Assembly (NCBI RefSeq): GCF_900182915.1
Contig: NZ_FXUG01000015.1
Coordinates: 121,760-185,759 of the forward strand
Length of the DNA stretch: 64,000 bases
Direction: 5' to 3'
From: Neorhodopirellula lusitana
GTDB taxonomy: Bacteria > Planctomycetota > Planctomycetia > Pirellulales > Pirellulaceae
Below the pieces are notes generated by a model. The model made no database searches and had not been told where the DNA came from. It saw nothing but the letters and a program-made list of their open reading frames with translations. Below, in pieces: positions 1 through 9,000 of the stretch. A program made the position numbers and the translations under genes. How positions within the stretch are numbered: position 1 is the stretch's first letter; every line of letters starts with the position of its first letter.

Positions 1-1138
1 GAGCGTCGACATCGTCAATCGACGTGCCACCAGATTCCACATGGTCGTCTTGGTGGACCCACAGGTATTGCAAGGCCACGTTCGGCTGCACCGTCAGCAC
101 GCCCAGGTCACGTGTCAGTCCACGTTCCAGGTACGTCCCTGTTTGCACGCCGTCATAGTTGCCCGTGATGCCGCCGGTACGTGACGTGTCGTAGTCATCG
201 TACGACGCGTTGCCGGCCAGTGTGTAGTAGTTGCCTTCATGATCGTTGCGGTGCAGAAACAGGCCCAGCATGCCGCTGTTGACGTTGGCTTCCGAACCCG
301 CATCGGTGCTGACGTTTTGGTAGCCGTAGGCACCAAAGAACCCAACCATCGTATGAGCGTCGATGTGACGGAACAAACCCAATTGGGTACCGCCACCGCC
401 GTAGTCAAACCCGGACACACCTTGATGCCCATCAGCGCTACCGCCGATGCCGTAGCCTTGCATCCAACCACCCCAACCACTTCGCGTTAGCGATGAAGTT
501 CGTTGGCCGCGACTACCCAGTGGGCTGCCGATTCCGCTTTGGTAGCTGACCTGTTCGACGCTGGGTTCTTCATAACTGACCAGACTGATCGGAGCATACT
601 CGCCATCGGCGGTGCGTGGCGGTGGGGTTAACGAGACGAGCCCCATCGCGTTATTACCGCCCGAAAAACTACCGGCCATCGTTCGAACTTGATTGCTCAG
701 CGATTGGAACTGGAAGTTCTGATTCTGGAATTGAGTCTGCGTCGTGCTACCGAGCAATTGCCCCGCTTCCAAAGAAGTGAGTTCAAAGACGAATTCGATG
801 CTGAAGTCAATGTTGTAGTCATTGTACCAGTTGAATTCATACGTGCCCGGCGCAACCGAGGATCCGTCGCCATGCTCCAGTAAATTGCCGCCCTCAAAGT
901 GCCAATAATTAAGCCAATCTGTGCCGTCAGCCAAAAGTTGTGTACGAAAGAAACCAGATTCCGTACTCACATTCACTGCGGAGATCAACTCACCGGAACC
1001 CACAGTAACGGTTGCATCGCCAACTAGCCCGTCGTCTTGCGTCAGCGTGAAATTGGATGAGTTGATTAGGATTGGAGGTGTCGCTTGTGCGGTTGTCACG
1101 CATGCAATCAACCCCCACGAGATTAAGAAACGATACAT
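1..1138 (-). CDS. Autotransporter-type outer-membrane beta-barrel protein, 3' end outside the window
   Basis: An open frame of about 379 codons reads leftward from an ATG and leaves the window without a stop, so only the N-terminal part is present. Translating it gives a hydrophobic signal peptide (residues 1 to about 20, beginning MYRFLISWGL), then a beta-rich, Asn/Gln/Ser-rich passenger-like stretch to about residue 210. After that comes a segment with alternating aromatic and glycine residues (GWGGWMQGYGIGGSADG; GFFGAYGYQNVS) that resembles the start of an autotransporter barrel domain. AGGGGC on the minus strand lies 7 nt before the ATG and supports this start. The protein would be exported and sit in the outer membrane; the passenger function is not recognisable. 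The barrel call is by composition and motif resemblance only. Confidence 0.72.
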   Translation of the reverse strand, partial: MYRFLISWGLIACVTTAQATPPILINSSNFTLTQDDGLVGDATVTVGSGELISAVNVSTESGFFRTQLLADGTDWLNYWHFEGGNLLEHGDGSSVAPGTYEFNWYNDYNIDFSIEFVFELTSLEAGQLLGSTTQTQFQNQNFQFQSLSNQVRTMAGSFSGGNNAMGLVSLTPPPRTADGEYAPISLVSYEEPSVEQVSYQSGIGSPLGSRGQRTSSLTRSGWGGWMQGYGIGGSADGHQGVSGFDYGGGGTQLGLFRHIDAHTMVGFFGAYGYQNVSTDAGSEANVNSGMLGLFLHRNDHEGNYYTLAGNASYDDYDTSRTGGITGNYDGVQTGTYLERGLTRDLGVLTVQPNVALQYLWVHQDDHVESGGTSIDDVDA

Positions 1139-1808
1139 ACTAGTGCCCCTATGTACGCATTTTGAACAGTTATTTTGTATTGTCATACCTTCGGTTGCGC
1201 AAAAGCGAGAATTCCATCATTACTGATTCAGTGAGCTTAATCGTTACGATCGTTGCGAAGCGCCGATTGGAATTTCCCACGACGAATTGACAATAGACCG
1301 GTTTTAGAGGGAGGGAAACAATCCAAACGGGATGAAGTTTGCCGCAGTCACACCGCCGGGGCGACCGTCTCCCAGGACGGTATGCTGCTAACCGTTCGCG
1401 AACACCGAATCGAAGTGGGCATCTGACAAAACGGGCATCTTGATCGGGTTCCTTAGTTCGAACGATCAACCCATCGCCTCAACGTAGCCGGCAGGATCTT
1501 TGAAGCGATTAGTCGGTGCAAGCGAAATGGGGATGCCGCTACGAAAACAAGCGGATCCCTAAGCTGGCTATGGAGGACTTTCGCAGCGGTCAGTTGCTCG
1601 ATCAAAAGCGTTTTAGTCTCTAGCCAGTTGTCCAATTAGCGGTCAGCCGTTGCGACCTTAGGCAGGTCATTGAAGTTGAAAGTTGGTCACGCGAGGTGCT
1701 GGGGCATGGCATATGATTGGTCTTCCATTGAAACACACGAGGCCTCTTTTGGCGCGGTCGGTGTGGTAATCTGGTTGCAATCATTTTCACAACCTTGGGC
1801 ACTTTGAC
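1139..1808. other. Intergenic region without a convincing gene
   Basis: About 670 bp between the divergently oriented barrel gene and the HExxH membrane gene. The short open frames here lack a Shine-Dalgarno site and have no recognisable sequence. It presumably holds the two divergent promoters, but no clear -35/-10 pair or hairpin stood out. Confidence 0.5.
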
Positions 1809-2291
1809 TTGAAGCGACGCGTTTGTATTTTCGTTGGATTGCTAACGCTTTCCTGGTGCGTGATGACGTTCATGCACGAATGTGGGCACGTGTTTGGCGG
1901 TTTTTTGTGTGGTGCAAAACTGACGGAAGTTGAGCTTGCACCTTGGCGATTGCCATACAGCATGCACTCGCCCGATCCGTATCCACTGGTCACTCTTTGG
2001 GCAGGGCCGCTAGTCGGTGTTGCGGTGCCCGTCGCGTTGGCGGCACTGATTGCCAGTCGATGGGCATGGCTAATCGCGGACTTTTGTCTGGTCGCCAACG
2101 GCAGCTATCTTGCGCTTGCTTGGTTATCGGGAGATCGTTTCTTGGACACGCAGCGTTTACTTGATGCAGGAGCTCATCCAGCCTTGATCCTCGCTTTCTG
2201 CGTCTTGACGATTGTGCCTGGCTATGTGGGGTTTCGGTCTGACTGCATCTTTTACCTTACTCCGTTTTCGAAAACTAGAAACGCCGACTAG
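1809..2291 (+). CDS. Small integral membrane protein with HExxH zinc-peptidase motif (M50-like)
   Basis: 160 residues with four or five hydrophobic segments. The first holds HECGH (H23, E24, H27), the metal-binding signature of membrane metallopeptidases such as the M50/site-2 family, followed by FGGFLCGAKL. A second M50 hallmark (NxxPxxxLDG) is not visible, although LDTQRLLDAG at about 115-124 could occupy that place. The start is a TTG; an in-frame TAA at 1767 rules out much extension and no ATG is available. The last 35 or so residues and the stop codon lie inside a dispersed repeat that also occurs near 15.4 kb, so the C-terminus may be acquired. It could be a small intramembrane protease or a degenerate relative; substrate unknown. 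Confidence 0.62.
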   Translation: MKRRVCIFVGLLTLSWCVMTFMHECGHVFGGFLCGAKLTEVELAPWRLPYSMHSPDPYPLVTLWAGPLVGVAVPVALAALIASRWAWLIADFCLVANGSYLALAWLSGDRFLDTQRLLDAGAHPALILAFCVLTIVPGYVGFRSDCIFYLTPFSKTRNAD

Positions 2292-2362
2292 GTGGCGGGT
2301 CAAACGGAAGAACTTGCGTGAGGGGCAACCACGCATGCCGCTCAGGCATCGCTGGCATACGA
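2183..2362 (+). repeat. Dispersed repeat, copy A (GFRS-type), forming the 3' end of the M50-like gene
   Basis: About 180 bp aligning with 15409-15597 in the same orientation at an estimated 60-70% identity by eye. Shared blocks include TTTCGGTC, ACTGCATC, AACGGAAGA and GGCAACC. Read in the gene's frame both copies encode GFRS(D/N)CI, then F.K..N.(D/E) and a TAG stop. It overlaps the last part of the upstream coding sequence and extends about 70 bp past its stop. Confidence 0.6.
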
Positions 2363-2493
2363 GTTCGGATGTTCGGAAGAAGTCGTCTCTATGCCCGCAC
2401 CATGCGCGAACTGCATTTGAAGACAAGCCGGAAGCGGAGGACGTCACACCGCTCTCCAGTCGAGTTATTTAGTGCAGCCATACGATGTCGTCG

Positions 2494-2889
2494 TTATGGA
2501 TTGGTTGATTCACTCGGTACCGAAGTGTCACCGATCAGTTCATGGATCTGGGCAAACAAAATGTCGAAGTCGACGGGTTTGGGGTGGAAACCGTCACATC
2601 CAGCCGCGGTCGCACGTTCCTGATCACCGGGAAGTGCGTAGGCGGTCAGGGCGATGACTGGAATGCGTTGCTCGGGGTCAGCGGCGCGGATTTGCATGGT
2701 CGCTTCGATCCCATCGAGTTCCGGCATGTTGATGTCCATCAGGATCAGCGAGGGTGCGGCCTGCGCAGTAGCCAGTACCGCTTCGAGTCCGTTAACGGCA
2801 GTCACGACGTTGTAGCCGTGCATTTGCAGTCGTCGCTTCATCATGTCGCGAATGTCGTCATGATCGTCGACCAATAGAATGGTGGGCAT
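2494..2889 (-). CDS. Single-domain response regulator (CheY-like receiver)
   Basis: 131 residues, one receiver domain with no output domain. The acidic pair is D8/D9 (LLVDDHDD), the phosphoacceptor is D52 (LILMDINMPELDG), the conserved Thr is T82 (ALTAY) and the Lys is K104 (HPKPVD). It would be phosphorylated by a histidine kinase and act through protein contacts. The hybrid kinase at 6053 has a closely similar receiver but is 3 kb away and on the other strand, so partnership is a guess. It is followed by the AI-2E family gene upstream on the same strand (94 bp apart), so the two may be co-transcribed. The last eight residues are a short acidic/Ser tail. Confidence 0.9.
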   Translation of the reverse strand: MPTILLVDDHDDIRDMMKRRLQMHGYNVVTAVNGLEAVLATAQAAPSLILMDINMPELDGIEATMQIRAADPEQRIPVIALTAYALPGDQERATAAGCDGFHPKPVDFDILFAQIHELIGDTSVPSESTNP

Positions 2890-2983
2890 GGATGGCTGTG
2901 CTTCCGGTAGAGAGGACGAATAATTGGTGAGTTCGGTCTCGCAGTGATAGTCGAGATTAGTCAGGCAACTTTTAGGCAGTGGG

Positions 2984-4942
2984 TTAAGCCGTCACTTCAA
3001 CGAACTCGTCAGGTGTTTGGTGCGGGATCGAAGCGACCGCATCATGGTGTTTGAGGATCGAGTGAATTTTAGCGTGTGTTTGCGAGAACGAGGTCGTCAT
3101 GCTGGTTGCCCCCGCCTTGCGAAACCTGACGAATAGCTTGTCGAAACTCTTGAACTTCCCGATGCAAGCAATCACGACCGGACCGGTAAAGCCAGTACTG
3201 CGGATGGTTTTGCAAAGGTAGCGGGCTTGTACGAACCCGCCTTTCGGCAAGACCACAATCACCACGACATCAGGGGTGTGATCCATGATTTGTCGGGCTG
3301 TGTCGTCCGGCAAGGTATCGTCGTCGATCGAGTGAAGATCGAACCGGCAACGTCCGGCGGCTCGCAACAAGTTTAATACCAGCGTCTCGCTGAAGTGATG
3401 TGCCCCGCACCCCACAACTTTGGGCAAGTTGGGTGTGTTCTTATCCGGCGTACTCTCTTGTTCCTTGTCGTTCGCATGTTCTTCGGCGTGCTCTCGCAAC
3501 TTCGCGATTAGACCTCCCGCCATGGCAAACAGCCGATTCGCGTCGGTCTCGGACAAATGTTCGTCGTCATGATCCCGCCGGATACGCTTGAGTGACGGAA
3601 TCAGTACTTGGTCGCCGGTTGAGTTCAAATCGTGATTCTCGTTGAAGTGATCGCGCAAGATTTCCCACGCGCGATGTTCATCGGTAGCTAACAAACGCTG
3701 ATAGAAACGCATCGATGTCTTAATCTCAACTTCTTCGCCAAGCAGGGTTGATAGGATCTTGAATCGAGGAACGTAGACGCCCAGAACGACCAAGCAAACC
3801 GTGAGTGGTGTTGAAAGCAGCAACCCGACTGGTCCCCAGAGCCAACCCCAGAACACGGCCGCGATGATGACCGCGACGGCAGAGATGCCGGTGCTGGCAC
3901 CGTACAACCATGGTTCGAGCAGATTGTTGCTGAGTAATTCCATCGTGACGATTAAGCCCAATACAGCGAGTGCGACGCTATACCCAGGGAAAACAGACAG
4001 TGCGATCGCAAGCGGGAAGACAGCTGACACTGTGGGGCCGATGTACGGAACGAATCGCAAACAGGTCGCCAACACACCCCACAACACCGCGTTGGGAAAT
4101 GATCCGCCAGGCGTCATGGTCGCGCCGATCACCATTAGACCCATTGTCAGCACGAAACCGTAGGACGTGTTGATGATCGTTTGAGCGATCAGGTAACGGC
4201 TGATCCGATGAGCTGCTTCGTCGAGGGCTTCCGTGGTTGTGACATAATTCCCGTGGCTGACGACAGCGATGATTCGATCTCGCAAATCTTCCCGGTGAAT
4301 CAACATGAATAAAGCGAAGACACTCACTAAACCGGCGGTGGCCAGTGGTCCAAGCACCGTGCCAGCGGTCGTCGCCCATGAGGCGAGAGGCAAATCATCC
4401 TTGACCTCTTGGACGAACAAAGGTGCTTTTGCTGACGTGCCATCGTGCGGTTTCGAATTGCTGGACTTTGATGTGGTCGGCAAGAGTGTGTCGGTCCACC
4501 GTTCAAACGCTGATTGGTTTTCCAAACCTGTTTCCGGTTCCTCTGCCCCTTCCATTGCGTCGGTGACTTCGTCAGCGAGCTTGTCGAGCGAACCGCCGAC
4601 GCCGGTGGTCAAACCAGCCACGCTGCGCGCTTTTGTCACCAATTCCTCGCGATGCTTAGGAAGATCACCCACCAACGTGGTCAATTCCCGACCAAGTAGA
4701 GTGAAGAGCCCTCCCAACATCAGAAATGCTAAAGCAGCCGTTGCTACCACTGCCATGATGTTAGGAATGCCCAAGCGTTGCAGGCGATTCACGACGGGAC
4801 TAAGCAAAAAGGACAACAACAATCCGAGTGCCAATGGGATAAACACATCTCGAGCAAAGAAAAGAGCGGCCACGGTCAGAATAACCGCAAGCAACTGAGC
4901 GACCGCAGAGATGGTCGCAAGATCGGATTTAGGTTGTGCCAT
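2984..4942 (-). CDS. AI-2E family membrane transporter with extra C-terminal cytosolic domain
   Basis: 652 residues. Residues about 10-400 are the AI-2E/YdgG-type permease: paired N-terminal helices, a long soluble stretch (about 95-180) and a C-terminal cluster of helices with LRFVPYIGPTVSAVFPLAIAL and LLEPWLYG, both typical of the family. Members are usually 340-400 residues. Here a linker of charged residues leads to a second domain at about 510-645 (VVGCGAHHFSETLVLNLLRAAG, TPDVVVIVVLPKGGF, GFTGPVVIACIGKF), which looks like an alternating beta/alpha Rossmann or cobalamin-binding-like fold, without the DxHxxG cobalamin motif. Proteins of this family export small molecules or act as antiporters; the substrate cannot be read from sequence. 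It probably precedes the response regulator in one transcript. Confidence 0.85.
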   Translation of the reverse strand: MAQPKSDLATISAVAQLLAVILTVAALFFARDVFIPLALGLLLSFLLSPVVNRLQRLGIPNIMAVVATAALAFLMLGGLFTLLGRELTTLVGDLPKHREELVTKARSVAGLTTGVGGSLDKLADEVTDAMEGAEEPETGLENQSAFERWTDTLLPTTSKSSNSKPHDGTSAKAPLFVQEVKDDLPLASWATTAGTVLGPLATAGLVSVFALFMLIHREDLRDRIIAVVSHGNYVTTTEALDEAAHRISRYLIAQTIINTSYGFVLTMGLMVIGATMTPGGSFPNAVLWGVLATCLRFVPYIGPTVSAVFPLAIALSVFPGYSVALAVLGLIVTMELLSNNLLEPWLYGASTGISAVAVIIAAVFWGWLWGPVGLLLSTPLTVCLVVLGVYVPRFKILSTLLGEEVEIKTSMRFYQRLLATDEHRAWEILRDHFNENHDLNSTGDQVLIPSLKRIRRDHDDEHLSETDANRLFAMAGGLIAKLREHAEEHANDKEQESTPDKNTPNLPKVVGCGAHHFSETLVLNLLRAAGRCRFDLHSIDDDTLPDDTARQIMDHTPDVVVIVVLPKGGFVQARYLCKTIRSTGFTGPVVIACIGKFKSFDKLFVRFRKAGATSMTTSFSQTHAKIHSILKHHDAVASIPHQTPDEFVEVTA

Positions 4943-5183
4943 TCAGAGATTCGGTTAGGAGAAGGCGATCAAGACATGCCAGACAAGGGAAAACTCTGTC
5001 CGCGCCCGGAAGTGAATCAGATGCGATTTCTGAATCAGCAACATAGCGCATTGTGACTACTTCGCAATTACTGTGCCGCGAAATGACAACGGTACGACAA
5101 CTGCATTTGTTGATAAAGCCAATCCGGTGAGTGATCTCGTTGCATCGCGGCGCCGGCAACTTCCCCAAATGAGAGGCGAAACG

Positions 5184-5399
5184 ATGCGTGTGTTGATCGT
5201 AGTTGTTGTCATCCTGGTGATTCTTGGTCTCGTCGGTTGGCTGCGATTTAGTTCGCCTGACGGTAACCCGACGATTCGCGTCGACACCCAGAAAGTGAAA
5301 CAGGACACATCCGAATTGATGGAAAATTCAAAGCAAGCCGTTGATATCGCTGCAGAAAAGATCGACCAGAGTATCGACCGAGACACGATCACCGAATGA
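5184..5399 (+). CDS. Small single-pass membrane protein
   Basis: 71 residues: MRVLIVVVVILVILGLVGWL forms an N-terminal transmembrane anchor, followed by a polar, probably helical tail with TQKVKQDTSELMENSKQAVD. The open frame extends upstream to 5073, but the ATG at 5184 has GAGG eight nucleotides before it and puts the hydrophobic segment at the N-terminus, so this start is preferred. It is transcribed away from the AI-2E gene and followed by an intrinsic terminator. No family recognised; the tail resembles short stress or envelope-associated anchors only in general character. Confidence 0.62.
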   Translation: MRVLIVVVVILVILGLVGWLRFSSPDGNPTIRVDTQKVKQDTSELMENSKQAVDIAAEKIDQSIDRDTITE

Positions 5400-5450
5400 C
5401 TCGGCAATGGAAAATCTGAAGCGAGAACAGCCAGTTCGCTAAGCGTCGTA

Positions 5451-5488
5451 AAAAAAGTCGCCGCGAGTGAAATGACTCGCGGCGATTT
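5451..5488 (+). terminator. Intrinsic terminator after the small membrane protein
   Basis: Perfect 11-bp stem (5458-5468 with 5475-5485, TCGCCGCGAGT) and a 6-nt loop, followed by TTTGACTT. It lies 58 bp after the stop codon. An A-run before it means it could also work on the other strand. Confidence 0.7.
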
Positions 5489-6052
5489 GACTTCGACTCG
5501 GCTCAATCGAGCGAGACTATCGATTGTTCACTTGACGGTCGCCACGTTGCCAACGATTCCTGGCATTCTGGTTTGAATCGACGCTGGAACGCTCGTCTAG
5601 ATCGCGTGCCCAATGATTGTCGGCCATATTGGCCAGTTGTCATCGTCGAAGTCCCGTTTGCCTTCCAGTTGTTGCTTCGTCACGTTCAGGAGCGGTCTGG
5701 TTCAGGTGCGGTGTAGGTTGGTGAAGAAACCAAAGTTGCACAAGTCGCAGAATCTTGGGCTTGGGGCCACTCGGAGGCGGACCTCTTTGTCGATAGAATT
5801 TCCTCGACTTGCAGTCAACGCCGTCAACCTTTTTCGCTCGGTGAACTAGACGTTTTGCACTAGCCCCATTTGGCGAGCGGAGTCGCGGCTAACACCGAAA
5901 GGTCTAAGGTGGATACGTTTGACGAAAACAAAACTCGTTCGGGACGCTGAGCTTGCAGTCAACTTTAAGAGCAAGTCCCGGCGACCGTGAACGCAATGCA
6001 GTCAAATAGGGTGACACAACGCCGCTAAACAGAATAACGGATTCAGGAACGA
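5489..6052. other. Intergenic region upstream of the hybrid kinase
   Basis: About 560 bp with only weak, unsupported short frames. It must contain the promoter for the long hybrid kinase gene, but no confident promoter motif was found. Confidence 0.45.
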
Positions 6053-9000
6053 ATGAGCGAAAAGAATCAATCGAATCAAACGCTTGTCGTTGGTGTAGGG
6101 GCGTCTGCGGGTGGACTTGAAGCTTTCCAAGAGTTGCTGAAGCATCTCGGGCCCAGCTCGCGGTTGGCCGTTGTCTTCGTTCAGCACCTCGACCCGTCCA
6201 GTGGATCTTTGTTGGAAGAGTTGCTCAGTGCGGCAACGCCGATGCCTGTCATCGAACTTGCCGGACGCCAGAAACTGAAGGCGGGGAATGTTTACATCGC
6301 GCCGGCGAAGCAGTACGTGGAAATGAAGAACGGTGCGGCGCGGCCGATTGTGCCAGACGCCGATCAAAGCCCGTTGGGCGCGATTGACCATTTCTTCCAC
6401 TCACTGGCTGCCGATCAAGGCGATCGGGCGATTGCAGTGGTCTTGTCAGGGGCTGGTAGCGACGGGACCGTGGGGCTGAAAGCGATCAGTGACGCTGGCG
6501 GATTGACGTTTGCACAAGATGCGGCGACAGCCAAGTTTGACAGCATGCCACGCAGCGCCGCGACGACGGGTGTGGCCGACCATGTTTGCCGTCCCAGTGA
6601 GATCGCGACCGAATTGCTTCGCTACGCCGAACACTTGAGCGAGTTTGGTGGCAACGATGTCATCGTGAAAGTTCACAAACAAATTGGCGAAGCGATCCCG
6701 CGAATCACCAAGCATTTACTTGCGGCGACCGAACACAACTTTCAGCACTACAAAATCACGACACTGACGCGGCGCATCCAGCGTCGAATGCAGATTTTGA
6801 AGATCGCGACGGCTAGCGAGTATCTGATCTATCTGGAGAGCGACCATGACGAAGCCCATGCGTTGTTTCGAGAGTTGTTGATCGGCGTGACCGCGTTCTT
6901 CCGTGACCCTGAGGCGTTCGACGCACTGCGGTCGAGTGTCTTGCCGGGCATCTTTGACAACAAGGGGCCCGACGACATCGTGCGTATTTGGGTTGCCGGA
7001 TGCAGCACCGGGCAAGAAGCGTACTCGATGGCGATCCTGTGTCACGAGTATTGCGGAACCCTCGAGAATGCGCCTCAGTTCCAAATCTTCGCGACCGACA
7101 TTGACGAGCGAGCGTTACAGATCGCCCGTGCGGGGATCTATCCTTCGGGAATTGAAGAGCAAGTCAGTCCCGAGCGTCTGAAAGCCCACTTTGTCAAACG
7201 CGGCAAACGCTATCAAGTCACCAACTCGATTCGTGAGCACGTGCTGTTTTCCAAACACAATCTGGTCAGCGATCCGCCTTTTTCGCGGCAAGACATCATC
7301 TCGTGCCGGAATCTGCTGATCTATTTGGGGGCTCACCTGCAAGAAAAGTTGATTCCGCTGTTTCACTATGCTTTGCGGCCTTCAGGATTCCTGTTCCTGG
7401 GTCCGAGCGAGACCATTTCTTCCCACGGCGAATTGTTCCGAGCCCTCGATTCCAAGTTTCGTATTTCGCAGCGCAAAGGAACGGCGACGGGATCGCTGAA
7501 TACGCTTGTCTTGCGCGCCGGTGAGGACAAACCCATCCGTTTAAATGCGACTCAGCCAGATGACACCGTCGATTTGAACGGCATCCGGCAACGAATACTT
7601 CTAGACGAGTTTGCGCCGAAAGCAGTAATCATCGATCAATCCGGCCAAGTGCTGAACGCATCCGACGGCGTTGCCAAGTACTTGGCCGTGTCGGGCGGCG
7701 ATTTTCAAAACAACATTGTCAAAATGGCGATGTCTGGTTTGCGAATCGGACTTCGCGCTGCCATTAACGAAGCAACCAAGACTCGTCGCAAAGTCACTCA
7801 CGGCAACTTATCGATTCGCGACGACGAGTGTATTCAACGAGTAATGTTGAGTGTGCAACCGATGCCCCAGTTGGGCGAGCAAAGCGAATTGATGTTGGTG
7901 GTCTTTCATGACGTCGGTGAACCGATCCGTCGTGAAGAAGACGACACGGTACCCGAATCGCAGAGGACGGGAGACCAGGACGCAGACGCGATCATCGCTC
8001 AAATGGAACGCGAACTGGAAACAACTCGCAGCGATCTCGAACACACGATGCAGGACATGGAGGCCGCCAATGAGGAGCTGAAGTCATCCAATGAAGAGCT
8101 GTTGTCGATGAATGAGGAGCTGCAATCGGCCAACGAGGAATTGGAGACATCGAAAGAGGAAATTCGCTCAAGCGGGGACGCCGTTGCTCGTGCCCATGAC
8201 GATTTGGAAAATCTGCTGCGCAGCAGTCGCATTGCCACCATTTTTCTAGACGACAATCTGAATATCCGTAGCTTCACGCCGGCAGCGACAGAAATCTATG
8301 GATTGATCCCGACGGATGTGGGCCGGCCTCTGACGCAGATCGTTCCTAGCGTGATCTCGATGCCGCCGTTACCGAGCCCTGAGTCGCTGCATGACGGGAA
8401 CGTTGATAAGCCAACGGTCGTGACTGAAGCAGGTCGATCATTCATCCGTCGTGTTCTGCCCTACCAGTCAAATGCGAGTGGTTCCAGTGGCATGGTCGTG
8501 ACGTTCATCGACGTCACGGAACTGCAAGAGAGTGAAGCACGGTTCCGCGCAACGTTTGATAATGCGGCCGTCGGCATTGCGCATGTGGGGCTCGATGGGC
8601 GGTGGACCAGCGCGAATGCGAGGTTTTGTGAGATCGTTGGATACGACATTGATGCCCTGCTGCAAATACGTTTTCAAGAGATCACACACCCCGATGAGGT
8701 TGATGAAGATGTCGCGGAGAAAGAGAAGTTATTAACGGGTGAGATCGACCATTATGTGATGGAGAAACGTTATCTTCGAAGCGACGGTGAATACATCTGG
8801 GTGCGACTAACTGTGTCGTTGCTTCACAGTCCGACAGGCGATCCTGCGCATTTCATTTCGGTGATTGAAGACATCTCTGAACAGAAACGTTTCACGCGCC
8901 AGCTTGTTGAACGTGAGGCGATGCTGGCGTCATTGATGAGTTCGACGGCTGAGGGAATCTACGGGATTGATTTGGATGGCAATTGCACTTTTGCGAACCA

